Shown: positions 55,298 through 64,000 of the stretch, piece by piece
Layout: each line of letters starts with the position of its first letter
Numbering within the stretch: the stretch's first letter is position 1
Origin: Prochlorococcus marinus XMU1406
GTDB lineage: Bacteria > Cyanobacteriota > Cyanobacteriia > PCC-6307 > Cyanobiaceae
Length of the DNA stretch: 64,000 nt
NCBI RefSeq assembly: GCF_017696055.1
Contig: NZ_JAAORG010000003.1
Location: 496,001 to 560,000 of the forward strand
Direction of reading: 5' to 3'
Notes under the pieces: model-generated
What the model was told of the DNA's origin: nothing
Databases searched by the model: none
Seen by the model: the letters and a program-made list of their open reading frames with translations, nothing else
Position numbers and translations under genes: made by a program

Positions 55298-56073
55298 ACT
55301 TTATTAATATCTGGTAAATAGACATCAGATACTTTAGTTATATTGTTATTAACCTTAAATTCAACAATTTTTCCAATAATGATAATTGATGGAGCTAAAA
55401 ATTCTTTATCTTTGATTTTATCTGCGAGATTATCTAATTTCTCAATAAAACATTTTTGATTTTTCAAAGTAGCTTCCTGGATCACAGCACATTTTGTATG
55501 CTTACATAAGCCGCCTAAAATTAATTCCTCTACAATAAATTCAATATTTTTTATACCCATAAAAATAACTAAGCTATCTGAAGATTTAGCTAAATCTCTC
55601 CAATTGACGCTCTTTTGAGCCTTATCAACATGCTCATGGCCAGTTACGAAAGTTACAGAACTCGCAGCATCTCTATGGGTAAGTGGAATGCCAAAATATG
55701 TGGGTGCAGCTATACCAGAAGTAATACCAGGCACTATTTCAACTGAAACTCCATTTTTTTCTAAAAACGATACTTCTTCGCCACCCCTAGAAAAGACAAA
55801 TGGATCTCCCCCTTTAAGCCTTACAACATTTTTGCCTTCTTTTGCCAATTTCAAAATAAGATCATTAGTTTCAGCCTGAGGTACAGAACACTTCCCAGCT
55901 CTTTTACCTACATGGAAAATTTCTGTATTTTTTCCCGCCTCTTTTGTTATTTCATCAGGTATTAAAGCATCATGAACTAATGCATCACAATTTTTTAATA
56001 GGCGTAAAGCTTTAAGAGTTAAAAGCTCAGGGTCACCAGGACCTGCTCCAACTAAATAAACAATGCCGGGCAC
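55270..56073 (-). CDS. cobA: Uroporphyrinogen-III C-methyltransferase
   Basis: Methylates uroporphyrinogen III at C2 and C7 to precorrin-2, the branch point to siroheme and corrinoids. 267 residues of the SUMT type: GAGPGDPELLTLKAL near the N-terminus, RLKGGDPFVFSRGGEE and the VPGITSGIAAP segment. The frame opens with TTG (56091) and ATG (56085), but a GTG at 56073 sits 8 bases after GGAG and gives the family-typical M-PGIVYLVGAG; the ATG remains possible. It diverges from the MFS gene within about 40 bp. It fits with cobH at 1.5 kb. Confidence 0.93.
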   Translation of the reverse strand: MPGIVYLVGAGPGDPELLTLKALRLLKNCDALVHDALIPDEITKEAGKNTEIFHVGKRAGKCSVPQAETNDLILKLAKEGKNVVRLKGGDPFVFSRGGEEVSFLEKNGVSVEIVPGITSGIAAPTYFGIPLTHRDAASSVTFVTGHEHVDKAQKSVNWRDLAKSSDSLVIFMGIKNIEFIVEELILGGLCKHTKCAVIQEATLKNQKCFIEKLDNLADKIKDKEFLAPSIIIIGKIVEFKVNNNITKVSDVYLPDINKVQLYNKSQK

Positions 56074-56115
56074 AATAATCTCCATTAACAAGTATGGTAG
56101 TAGAAGTAAATCGGA

Positions 56116-57399
56116 ATGAAGGTAAATATTGTGAAAAAAAGTTTATTAAAACCAAATAAAAAATTTACTCTCCTTAGTGCGTTTATCACTCTTCTAAATG
56201 ATCGTTTAAGTGAAAGTATACTGTTACCTATATTACCCTCTTTTGTTTTACTTTTTGACTCCAAAGCAAGTACATATGGTTTATTATCATGCACTTACCA
56301 ATTAGCTCAATTTACAGCTTCTCCTTTTATAGGACTTATGAGTGATAGATATGGAAGAAGACCTGTCACTCTTTTTTGTATTACTGGTTCAGTAATAGGA
56401 ATATCAATATTATCTTTTACGGTTCTTTTTAATTGGTCAAATTCAATAGCCTCTATCCCATTATTTTTATTATTTTTAGCGAGATTAATTGACGGTTTAA
56501 GTGGAGGGACTGCAGCTACTGCAACAACAATTCTTGCAGATATTTCAAGCCCTGAAAAAAGAGCAAAAACATTTGGTCTGATTGGTGTAGCTTTTGGTTT
56601 AAGTTTTTTCTTAGGGAATATTTTTGTTGTAATTTTTGCAAAAAATACAAATAATAATTTTATTATTCCAGTTTTGATAGCCTCAATCATTCCAATAATA
56701 AATTTCCTCCTTGTATTTTTTTACTTACCAGAAACCAAGCCTAATAGTGACTCAAATAAATCAAAAACTATTTTAAAAAACCCTTTAAAAGAGCTATTCA
56801 CGGTTTTCAAAGAAGAAAAGATTAAAAAATTATCATTAGCTTTTTTTATTTACTTTATTGCTTTTACTGGGTTGACCAATATCCTTATATTTTTCCTTCA
56901 AGAATCTTTAAACTGGACGACCAAAGCATCAAGTGGAACTCTTGTTGTAGTAGGAATCATTGCAATTATCGTTCAGGGAGGATTAATTGGACCTCTGGTA
57001 AAGCAATTTGGCGAAATGCGATTAACACTTATCGGATCAGGCTTCATTCTTGTGGCATGTACTCTTTTAATAACTTCTCCAAAAGCAAATGCGACAATTA
57101 ATATTTATTCAGCTGTTTCATTTTTAGCCATTGGGGCAGGGTTAATTACGCCCACCTTAAGAGCACTGATATCAAGGAAATTAGACGTTGATAAACAAGG
57201 GTCAATTTTAAGTAATCTTCAAGGTCTACAGAGTCTTGGAGGAGTTTTAGGAATTGCAATGGCAGGAAGGGTTTATGATAGTTTTGGTCCTAAATCACCT
57301 TTTATAGCAGGTTCCGTTATCTTACTTTTCATGATATACCTTATTGCAGAGGGTAAAAGTAATAATTCTTTTAACAATCAAGAATCAAAAGTACTTTAA
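56116..57399 (+). CDS. MFS transporter
   Basis: A 427-residue, 12-helix major facilitator protein of the drug:H+ antiporter (TetA-like) type. The loop 2-3 motif is SDRYGRRPVTL and the second-half copy is weak; helix 5 carries a Gly/Ala-rich motif (GLIGVAFGLSFFLGNIF). A short charged loop lies between helices 6 and 7. Substrate unknown: related proteins export drugs or metabolites. It is overlapped by one base by ppk (TAATG), so the two may be translationally coupled, but a shared function is not evident. Confidence 0.85.
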   Translation: MKVNIVKKSLLKPNKKFTLLSAFITLLNDRLSESILLPILPSFVLLFDSKASTYGLLSCTYQLAQFTASPFIGLMSDRYGRRPVTLFCITGSVIGISILSFTVLFNWSNSIASIPLFLLFLARLIDGLSGGTAATATTILADISSPEKRAKTFGLIGVAFGLSFFLGNIFVVIFAKNTNNNFIIPVLIASIIPIINFLLVFFYLPETKPNSDSNKSKTILKNPLKELFTVFKEEKIKKLSLAFFIYFIAFTGLTNILIFFLQESLNWTTKASSGTLVVVGIIAIIVQGGLIGPLVKQFGEMRLTLIGSGFILVACTLLITSPKANATINIYSAVSFLAIGAGLITPTLRALISRKLDVDKQGSILSNLQGLQSLGGVLGIAMAGRVYDSFGPKSPFIAGSVILLFMIYLIAEGKSNNSFNNQESKVL

Positions 57400-59483
57400 T
57401 GAAAAACCAAGCTGATGTTTTTATTAATAGAGAATTAAGTTGGATTGAATTCAATAAAAGAGTACTCCTAACTGGTATGGAAAAAGAGTACAAAATCCTA
57501 GATAAAGTAAAATTTTGTTCAATTTTTAGTAATAATCTAGATGAATTTTTTATGGTAAGAGTAGCTTCATTAAAAGCTCAAGTTGAAGCAGGTATTACAA
57601 AAAAAAGTATTGATGGACTTACCCCTAAAGATCAATTAACGAAAATAAATAAAGAAGTAAAGAATTTAACTAACCTACAAGAAAACTATTTAAATAATGA
57701 ATTAAATAATGAACTAAAAGAAAAAGGTATAGTTTTAAAAAAATATAAGGACCTAAGTGAAAATGAAAGAAATTGGTGTAATAACTACTTTACTTCATCT
57801 ATTTTCCCTTTATTAACTCCATTAGTTGTTGATCCAGCACATCCATTTCCTTTTATAAGTAATTTAAGTCTAAATTTGGCAGCTCTAATAAGAGATGGGG
57901 AAGATTCTAAAAATCAGTTTGTAAGAGTAAAAATACCAACAAAAAATATAAATAGATTTATACAAATTCCCAATGAAATTATTCAAAATTGTGATGAAAG
58001 TACTTATTTTTTCATAAGTGTTGAAGATTTAATTGGAAATAATATAAATACTTTATTTAACGAAATGGAATGTATAAATTACTCTTTTTTTAGAGTGACT
58101 AGGGATGCAGATTTAGAATTAAAAGAACTTGAAGCTGATGATCTTCTTTTAGCAGTTGAACAAAGTTTGCAAAAGAGAAGATTAGGTGGAGACGTAGTTA
58201 GATTAGAAGTTGCATCGGATATGCCAGAAAAAATTCTGAAATTACTCATTGAAAGTATCTCAATACAAAAAGAGTATGTTTACTTTTGCAAAAGTTTTTT
58301 AGGTCTTGACGATTTAAATCAGCTTACAAAAATTAATAGAGATGATTTAAAAGAAAACCTACTAATTGGGAAAACTCACCCGAAATTAAAAAATTTAGAC
58401 TTACCTTCAAACAAAAACCTCAATTCTATTTTTCATATACTTAGAAAAAAAAATATTCTGCTTCATCATCCATACGATTTATTTAGAACTTCAGTTGAAG
58501 AATTTATAAACAAAGCAGCTGATGATCCACTTGTAATGGCTATAAAAATTACTTTATATCGAGTTTCCAAGGATTCGCCCATCATTGCAGCTTTAATGAG
58601 AGCTGCAGAGAATGGGAAAGAAGTAATGACTCTTGTTGAATTAAAAGCAAGATTTGATGAAGACAATAATATTCAATGGGCAAAACAACTTGAACAAGCT
58701 GGAATTCATGTTGTATATGGAATTATAGGATTTAAAACACATACAAAAATAGCTTTAGTAGTAAGAAAAGAAAAAGGACGATTAAGGAATTATTTCCATA
58801 TTGGAACAGGAAATTATAACTCTAATACTTCAAAGTTTTATACAGATTTAGGATTACTTTCAACTGATCCTGATATTGCATCAGATTTACTTGAGTTATT
58901 TAACTACTTATCAGGTTTTTCTAAACAAAGAAGTTATAAAAAGTTATTAGTTTCACCCTCAACAATGAGAAAGAAATTTATATTTCTGATTAAGAGAGAA
59001 ATTAAAAATGCAGAGGCAGGCAAAAAAGCCGCAATAATTGCAAAAATGAATTCTTTAGTAGACCCAGAAATAATTCAACTTCTTTATTTAGCTTCAGACT
59101 CAGGTGTAAAAATAAACCTTATCATAAGAGGAATTTGTTGCTTGTATCCCCAAAGAAAAAATTTAAGTGAAAATATTAAAGTTATAAGCATTATTGGCCA
59201 TTTTCTTGAACACTCAAGAATTTTTTGGTTTTGTAATAACGATGATAATGAGGTTTTTATTGGAAGTGCAGATTGGATGAGAAGAAATCTTGATAGAAGA
59301 ATAGAAGCTGTTACTCCGATAGAAGATTATGAATTGAAATCTAAAATATACTCGCTCTTGCAAACATATATTAAAGATGATTACTTTGCTTGGATAATGA
59401 AAGAAGATGGTTCTTATTGGAAACATGAATTAGATTCATCGGACAATCGTTCACAAATTGAACTTATAGAAAAACAAAATTAA
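57399..59483 (+). CDS. ppk: Polyphosphate kinase 1
   Basis: Makes polyphosphate from ATP reversibly; a phosphate and energy store relevant in low-phosphate oceans. 694 residues: an N-terminal domain FINRELSWIEFNKRVL, a head domain, and two phospholipase D-like domains. The autophosphorylated histidine is in HTKIALV (near residue 447) and the second in GHFLEHSRIFWF; SADWMRRNLDRR is at the end. It starts on the last base of the MFS gene stop. A 200-bp gap follows up to the sigma factor gene. Confidence 0.97.
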   Translation: MKNQADVFINRELSWIEFNKRVLLTGMEKEYKILDKVKFCSIFSNNLDEFFMVRVASLKAQVEAGITKKSIDGLTPKDQLTKINKEVKNLTNLQENYLNNELNNELKEKGIVLKKYKDLSENERNWCNNYFTSSIFPLLTPLVVDPAHPFPFISNLSLNLAALIRDGEDSKNQFVRVKIPTKNINRFIQIPNEIIQNCDESTYFFISVEDLIGNNINTLFNEMECINYSFFRVTRDADLELKELEADDLLLAVEQSLQKRRLGGDVVRLEVASDMPEKILKLLIESISIQKEYVYFCKSFLGLDDLNQLTKINRDDLKENLLIGKTHPKLKNLDLPSNKNLNSIFHILRKKNILLHHPYDLFRTSVEEFINKAADDPLVMAIKITLYRVSKDSPIIAALMRAAENGKEVMTLVELKARFDEDNNIQWAKQLEQAGIHVVYGIIGFKTHTKIALVVRKEKGRLRNYFHIGTGNYNSNTSKFYTDLGLLSTDPDIASDLLELFNYLSGFSKQRSYKKLLVSPSTMRKKFIFLIKREIKNAEAGKKAAIIAKMNSLVDPEIIQLLYLASDSGVKINLIIRGICCLYPQRKNLSENIKVISIIGHFLEHSRIFWFCNNDDNEVFIGSADWMRRNLDRRIEAVTPIEDYELKSKIYSLLQTYIKDDYFAWIMKEDGSYWKHELDSSDNRSQIELIEKQN

Positions 59484-59672
59484 TATTGATTTTTACAACA
59501 TTTAAAAAAATACTTAATATTTTAAATTTTTTTTAATTTTTATAAAATCATTTCATATCAATGGATTTCAAGAAATAAGCATTAAAAAAGAAATTTTTGT
59601 CTTTAAAATTTCAACGTAAAAGTAGTTTTTATTTCGATTTCAGTGCTAGCTTTTTAAAAAATCCATTAATTT

Positions 59673-59678
59673 AGGAGG
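59673..59678 (+). promoter_or_regulatory. Perfect Shine-Dalgarno site of the sigma factor gene
   Basis: AGGAGG lies 8 bases before the ATG at 59687 (5 before the GTG at 59684), the strongest ribosome-binding match I noticed in the window. The 200-bp region before it (59484-59683) is AT-rich, with no ORF and no clear promoter box. Confidence 0.7.
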
Positions 59679-59686
59679 CCAGGGTG

Positions 59687-60706
59687 ATGGGGATCCCTCT
59701 GGAATCTGCGAAAAGCTCTTCAGATAATAATTTTGATGAGCCAAGATTACCAAACACTGCGGGCAAGTCTCGCAAATCGAAATCCAGTCTTACAGCAAAA
59801 CAAAGCCAAAAAAAATCTGGCAGACTTGCTTCAGATTCTATTGGCTATTACTTAAGTAGCATTGGAAGAGTACCTCTTTTGACTCCAGCAGAGGAAATAG
59901 AGTTAGCTCATCATGTTCAGAACATGAAAAAGTTACTACAAATTCCTGAAACTGATAGAACACAACGAAATCTTTATCAAATTAAGATTGGCAAAAGATC
60001 CAGAGATAGAATGATGGCAGCTAATCTAAGGCTTGTTGTCTCTGTTGCAAAAAAATACCAAAACCAAGGGCTTGAATTATTAGACCTTGTCCAGGAAGGA
60101 GCTATTGGCCTTGAAAGAGCTGTAGATAAATTTGATCCTGCTATGGGATATAAATTCTCAACTTATGCTTACTGGTGGATTAGGCAAGGAATGACAAGGG
60201 CTATTGACAACAGTGCAAGAACAATCCGTTTGCCTATTCACATAAGTGAAAAACTATCCAAAATGAGAAGAGTCTCTAGAGAATTATCACATAAATTTGG
60301 TAGACAACCTAGCAGATTGGAAATGGCAACTGAAATGGGAATTGATCAAAAAGATTTAGAAGATTTAATTTCTCAAAGTGCTCCTTGCGCTTCCTTAGAT
60401 GCTCATGCAAGAGGCGAAGAAGATAGAAGTACCCTTGGCGAACTAATACCTGATCCAAACGGTGAAGAGCCTATGGAAGGCATGGATAGGACTATTCAAA
60501 AAGAGCATTTAGGAACTTGGCTTTCTCAATTAAATGAAAGAGAACAAAAAATAATGAAGCTCAGATTTGGCCTAGATGGTGAAGAACCATTAACACTTGC
60601 AGAAATAGGAAGACAAATTAATGTTTCACGAGAAAGAGTAAGGCAGCTAGAAGCTAAAGCAATATTAAAACTTAGAGTAATGACAACTCATCAAAAAGCA
60701 GCTTAA
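59687..60706 (+). CDS. Sigma-70 family RNA polymerase sigma factor (group 2 type)
   Basis: Promoter-specificity subunit. Region 1.2 begins SIGYYLSSIGRVPLLTPAEE (about 50-70), region 2 has ANLRLVVSVAKKYQNQGLEL, DLVQEGAIGLERAVDKFDP and FSTYAYWWIRQGMTRAI, region 3 follows, and region 4 has LRFGLDGEEPLTLAEIGRQI with helix-turn-helix VSRERVRQLEAKAI. At 339 residues it lacks the long region-1.1 extension of the primary factor, so a group 2 factor is likely. A Ser/Lys-rich leader of about 45 residues precedes region 1.2. The GTG at 59684 is an alternate start; ATG is favoured by spacing to AGGAGG. Target genes cannot be read from this. Confidence 0.93.
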   Translation: MGIPLESAKSSSDNNFDEPRLPNTAGKSRKSKSSLTAKQSQKKSGRLASDSIGYYLSSIGRVPLLTPAEEIELAHHVQNMKKLLQIPETDRTQRNLYQIKIGKRSRDRMMAANLRLVVSVAKKYQNQGLELLDLVQEGAIGLERAVDKFDPAMGYKFSTYAYWWIRQGMTRAIDNSARTIRLPIHISEKLSKMRRVSRELSHKFGRQPSRLEMATEMGIDQKDLEDLISQSAPCASLDAHARGEEDRSTLGELIPDPNGEEPMEGMDRTIQKEHLGTWLSQLNEREQKIMKLRFGLDGEEPLTLAEIGRQINVSRERVRQLEAKAILKLRVMTTHQKAA

Positions 60707-60711
60707 CCAAA

Positions 60712-61353
60712 TTGATAAAATTTACCATAATTTTATTATATTTATTTTCAATTTTTTTAATATCAATAGTTTTTAAAAAATATAATGAAGATAGCAAAGA
60801 AATCGTCAGAAAAATAATACATATTGGAATAGGACCTTTAATTCCAATTGCTCAATTTTTAAAAATTAATCAAAACTCTGCTCTAATTTTTACAGGAATT
60901 GTTTCATTTATGGTTTTCATCAATTATACCTATAAATTATTTCCAACAATTGAGGATGTTGAGAGAAAGAGTTATGGAACATTATTTTATTGTCTAAGTT
61001 TATTTATTTTGATTTATCTTTTCTGGGATAAAGATCCATATGCATTAATTACTGGATTTTTCATAATGACTTTTGGTGATGGATTAGCTGGGTTAATAGG
61101 AAAAAGCTTTAACTCAAAGAGTTGGATTTTTTTTAAACAAAAAAAATCTTTATATGGCACTATGACAATGTTTTTAACAAGTTTGATAGTAGTTTTCTCA
61201 ATAGGATACGCCCAACAAAATAGTTTAAATTTAAATTATTTTACAATAGCTTTTTATGCAACTTTACTCGAACAATTTAGTGTTTTAGGAATAGATAATT
61301 TCATTGTTCCAATTTCTTCAGCATTATTTTTTAATTTTTTTATAACTAGCTAA
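60712..61353 (+). CDS. Phytol/dolichol kinase-like membrane protein
   Basis: A 213-residue integral membrane protein with about six hydrophobic helices. The family pattern of the CTP-dependent dolichol kinase/SEC59/VTE5 group is visible: the KEIVRKIIHIGIG start of the conserved part, GFFIMTFGDGLAGLIGK, and KSLYGTMTMF with the following acidic/polar ending LEQFSVLGIDNFIVPI. In cyanobacteria and plants VTE5-type kinases salvage phytol for tocopherol or chlorophyll. The start codon is probably TTG, 5 bp after the sigma factor stop. It overlaps the end of the DAHP synthase gene by 8 bp, tail to tail. Confidence 0.8.
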   Translation: MIKFTIILLYLFSIFLISIVFKKYNEDSKEIVRKIIHIGIGPLIPIAQFLKINQNSALIFTGIVSFMVFINYTYKLFPTIEDVERKSYGTLFYCLSLFILIYLFWDKDPYALITGFFIMTFGDGLAGLIGKSFNSKSWIFFKQKKSLYGTMTMFLTSLIVVFSIGYAQQNSLNLNYFTIAFYATLLEQFSVLGIDNFIVPISSALFFNFFITS

Positions 61354-62413
61354 GTGAACTATATAAAATAGCGAGTAATTCTTTTGTTGTTTTTATATCT
61401 ATGCATGCATCTGTAATGCTTCTGCCAAACTGGAGATCCTCTTTTTTTGAAAGTTTTTGATTTCCCTCCTTCAAATGACTTTCAAGCATAACTCCTAAAA
61501 TATTTTTTTCACCATTGCTAATTTGAAAAGCTATATTTTTTAAAACTTCCGACTGTTTTCGGAAATCTTTATTGGAATTACCATGACTACAATCAATCAT
61601 CACTTTATGGGGAAGATTAGATTGCTTCAATTCAGAGGAAATTCTTTTAACATTTTCACTTTCAAAATTTGGGCCTTTTGAACCGCCTCTTAAAACTATA
61701 TGTCCATCGGGATTACCTGTTGTATTAACAATAGAAGCCATTCCATTTTCATTTATACCTAAGAAATGATGAGATTTTGAAGCTGACTGCATTGCATTTA
61801 TTGCAGTAGTAAAAGAACCATCTGTACCATTTTTAAAACCTATAGGCATTGATAATCCTGACGCCATTTCTCGATGAGTCTGACTTTCAGTAGTCCGCGC
61901 GCCAATGGCTGTCCAACTTATTAAATCGGCGATATATTGAGGAACAATTGGATCTAGTAATTCTGTAGCAGAAGGAATTCCACGAGTTGCTAAATATGAA
62001 AGCAAACTTCTTGCTCTTCTTAAGCCAGTATTAATATCATAAGAATTATCTAGATGAGGATCATTTATCAATCCCTTCCAACCAATAGTTGTTCTTGGTT
62101 TCTCAAAATATACTCTCATGATTATTTCTAATTTATCTTTATAAATTTCTCGAAAGTTTTGAATATATTTTGAATATTCTTTCGCCGCCTCTAGATCATG
62201 AATTGAACATGGACCCACAATGACTAAAAGCTTCCGATCATTATGATGCAAAATATTTTGTATCGATCTTCTTGTTTTAGATACTGTATTAGCAGAGGCG
62301 TGATCTAAAGGTATATCATTATGTAATCTGCTTGGAGGTATTAATGGACGTGTCTCAACAACATGTAAATCTGATGTCTTTTCTAAAGCAGAATTTTTTG
62401 ATGATGTCGTCAT
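61346..62413 (-). CDS. 3-deoxy-7-phosphoheptulonate (DAHP) synthase, class I
   Basis: Condenses PEP and erythrose 4-phosphate, the first step of the shikimate pathway. 355 residues of the AroF/G/H type: GPCSIHDLEAAKEY, RVYFEKPRTTIGWKGL, ATELLDPIVPQYI, GARTTESQTHREMASGL, GFKNGTDG and RGGSKGPNFE. A metal-binding cysteine is in VGPCSIHD and a histidine in MIDCSHGNS. N-terminal residues of the feedback site exist, but which amino acid inhibits cannot be told from sequence. It diverges from acnB over 97 bp. Its product feeds the chorismate used by pabB and the lyase-like gene in this window. Confidence 0.95.
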   Translation of the reverse strand: MTTSSKNSALEKTSDLHVVETRPLIPPSRLHNDIPLDHASANTVSKTRRSIQNILHHNDRKLLVIVGPCSIHDLEAAKEYSKYIQNFREIYKDKLEIIMRVYFEKPRTTIGWKGLINDPHLDNSYDINTGLRRARSLLSYLATRGIPSATELLDPIVPQYIADLISWTAIGARTTESQTHREMASGLSMPIGFKNGTDGSFTTAINAMQSASKSHHFLGINENGMASIVNTTGNPDGHIVLRGGSKGPNFESENVKRISSELKQSNLPHKVMIDCSHGNSNKDFRKQSEVLKNIAFQISNGEKNILGVMLESHLKEGNQKLSKKEDLQFGRSITDACIDIKTTKELLAILYSSLS

Positions 62414-62510
62414 TGATTAATTAAGAAGTTTGAATATTTAAAAAAGCATTTATGAATACTCTCCTTTTCAATATTAAAAATAACAATAGATTAGGCATTA
62501 AACCTTACTA

Positions 62511-64000
62511 ATGAAGAATTTGGAAACATTGCTAAAAGATTACGAAGATCACGTAGCTGAAAGAGCTACCAAAGGTATACCTCCTTTACCTTTAAATGCA
62601 GAGCAAACAAATTGTATTACAAAATTACTAGAACAAGATAGTACTTACGATTCTTCTTATTTGCTTGATTTGCTAATAAATAGAGTCCCACCAGGAGTTG
62701 ATGAGGCTGCTTATGTAAAAGCAAGCTGGCTTACAGCTATTGTTAATTCAGAAAAATATTGCAAATTAATTAATCCTGAAAAAGCAATTGAAATACTAGG
62801 GACAATGATTGGCGGATATAATGTCAATTCCCTAGTTGAAATACTTAAAGGTACAAGTAGTCTACTAGCTAAAAAAGCGGCAGAAGTTTTAAAAAATATT
62901 ATTCTTGTTTACGACTCAGCTAATGAAATTTTTGAATTATCTCAAAAAAATATTTATGCAAAAGAGGTTATAAATAGTTGGGCAAATGCAGAATGGTTCA
63001 AAAATAAAAAAGTTTTGGAGCAAGAGATTACTTGTTTAGTATTTAAAGTTGACGGGGAGACAAACACAGACGACTTATCTCCAGCTGTACATGCAACAAC
63101 ACGCCCAGATATTCCAATGCACGCATTGGCTATGTTGGAATTTAAAAAACCTGATGGACTAAAGATTCTTGATAATTTAAAAAAAGAAAATTTACCAATA
63201 GCTTATGTTGGAGATGTTGTTGGAACAGGAAGTTCTAGAAAATCCGCTATTAATTCACTCATTTGGCATATAGGAGAAGATATCCCTTTTATTCCAAACA
63301 AAAAAACAGGTGGAATAATAATTGGTAGCAAAATAGCCCCAATTTTCTTTAATACTGCACAAGATTCAGGAGCTTTACCTATAGAAGCTGACGTATCTCA
63401 TATGAAAACAGGAGATGTTATAAAAATATATCCTTACAAAGGCATTATTAAAAAAGTTCAAAAAGATTCAAATACTGAAGAATTAATAAGCAAATTCGAC
63501 TTGTATCCATCAACTCTTACTGATGAAATTCAAGCTGGCGGAAGAATTAATCTTATGATTGGAAGATCTCTTACGGACAAAATTAGAAACAAATTAGATT
63601 ATCAAACAAGTGAAATATTTATCCGGCCACAAAATCCAACAAAAAGTAATTCTGGCTTTACTCAAGCTCAAAAAATAGTAGGGAAAGCATGTGGTTTAGA
63701 TGGAGTTAGGCCAGGAACGACTTGTGAACCAATTATGACCACAGTTGGCAGTCAAGACACAACTGGACCAATGACTAGAGATGAGCTCAAAGAACTAGCT
63801 TGTTTAGGATTTACAGCAGATTTAGTAATGCAAAGTTTTTGTCATACAGCTGCATATCCTAAACCAGTAGATCTAGTTACGCATAAAGAATTACCTGATT
63901 TTATATCTCAAAGAGGTGGAGTAGCTCTCAAGCCTGGAGACGGCATAATTCATAGTTGGCTTAACCGAATGCTTCTCCCTGATACTGTTGGCACAGGGGG
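62511..64000 (+). CDS. acnB: Aconitate hydratase B (3' end outside window)
   Basis: Interconverts citrate and isocitrate. The ATG at 62511 begins a frame open to the window end, 496 codons. It reads like the AcnB N-terminus: a HEAT-like domain with LINRVPPGVDEAAYVKA and KAIEILGTMIGGYN, the swivel domain with TNTDDLSPAVHATTRPDIP and HALAMLE, then VVGTGSSRKSAINS and the start of the Fe-S domain with MTTVGSQDTTGPMTRDELK. The cluster cysteines lie largely beyond the end. The segment LVMQSFCHTAAYPKPVD and HSWLNRMLLPDTVGTGG are canonical. It is the partner of the incomplete citric acid cycle typical of cyanobacteria. Confidence 0.96.
   Translation, partial: MKNLETLLKDYEDHVAERATKGIPPLPLNAEQTNCITKLLEQDSTYDSSYLLDLLINRVPPGVDEAAYVKASWLTAIVNSEKYCKLINPEKAIEILGTMIGGYNVNSLVEILKGTSSLLAKKAAEVLKNIILVYDSANEIFELSQKNIYAKEVINSWANAEWFKNKKVLEQEITCLVFKVDGETNTDDLSPAVHATTRPDIPMHALAMLEFKKPDGLKILDNLKKENLPIAYVGDVVGTGSSRKSAINSLIWHIGEDIPFIPNKKTGGIIIGSKIAPIFFNTAQDSGALPIEADVSHMKTGDVIKIYPYKGIIKKVQKDSNTEELISKFDLYPSTLTDEIQAGGRINLMIGRSLTDKIRNKLDYQTSEIFIRPQNPTKSNSGFTQAQKIVGKACGLDGVRPGTTCEPIMTTVGSQDTTGPMTRDELKELACLGFTADLVMQSFCHTAAYPKPVDLVTHKELPDFISQRGGVALKPGDGIIHSWLNRMLLPDTVGTG

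Noticed and set aside
59560-59667. Nine-base inverted repeat AATGGATTT / AAATCCATT in the sigma factor leader
   Set aside because: The arms are about 90 bases apart; among all pairings possible in a 200-bp AT-rich region a nine-base match is not surprising.

Overview
The window is a dense, very AT-rich (about 30% G+C by eye) stretch of cyanobacterial chromosome. It carries a sulfolipid pair (sqdB, sqdX), an acyl-lipid desaturase, a plant/cyanobacterial-type phytol kinase homologue, a Ycf21-like chorismate lyase, a DUF561/Ycf23-like protein, corrinoid genes (cobH, cobA) and an aspartate kinase with four ACT repeats. Together with tiny intergenic gaps, GTG/TTG starts and few Shine-Dalgarno sites, this points to Prochlorococcus, most likely a high-light clade. 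That assignment is inference from composition and gene content. I saw no insertion sequences, prophage, CRISPR arrays, rRNA or clear pseudogenes, and no stretch over 300 bases lacks a gene.

Layout. 1-9 kb: mutS (5' end outside the window), cobH, holA, lysC, uvrB, a DUF561 gene and tilS. 9-13 kb (minus): asd-dapA-rnj, diverging from tig-clpP-clpX-dnaX on the plus strand (13-18.5 kb). 18.5-21.4 kb (minus): an envelope pair, a family-2 glycosyltransferase and a SpoIID/LytB protein with a SPOR-like segment. 21.4-26 kb (plus): rpmI-rplT, a TPR membrane protein, thiG, sqdB, sqdX. 26-31.7 kb (minus): an operon of a predicted DNA-binding protein, a methionine gamma-lyase-like PLP enzyme, gcvH and gcvP. 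31.8-37.2 kb (plus): desaturase, rplI, dnaB, mnmG, chorismate lyase-like. 37.2-41 kb: less studied genes, including a SprT-like metalloprotein, an ATP-dependent DNA ligase, a 50-residue ORF and a TVP38/DedA-type membrane protein. 41-44.4 kb (minus): valS, a HesB/IscA-like gene and tRNA-Val(UAC). 44.5-55.3 kb (plus): mazG, speE, speB, gcvT, aspS, pyrG, queE, queC, pabB, pabC. 55-64 kb: cobA, an MFS transporter, ppk, a group-2-type sigma factor, the phytol kinase homologue, a DAHP synthase and the start of acnB.

How the genes work together. lysC, asd and dapA form the start of the lysine/threonine branch. gcvP, gcvH and gcvT, in two places, are glycine cleavage parts. speB and speE turn agmatine into putrescine and spermidine. 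queE and queC make preQ0; pabB, pabC and the DAHP synthase belong to chorismate and folate metabolism. holA, dnaX, dnaB, mutS, uvrB and the ligase serve replication and repair.

The most interesting observations are not a new gene cluster. They are: (i) an A8 run in the linker of dnaX where a slip into either other frame meets a stop within about ten codons, matching the architecture that yields the gamma clamp-loader subunit elsewhere; (ii) a HesB/IscA-like gene starting about 15 nt after tRNA-Val with no ATG/GTG/TTG start, ATT being the likely initiator; (iii) a perfect hairpin whose loop is the dapA stop codon; (iv) an 11-bp inverted repeat between tRNA-Val and mazG; and (v) a predicted DNA-binding protein heading the gcvHP operon beside its own promoter dyad.
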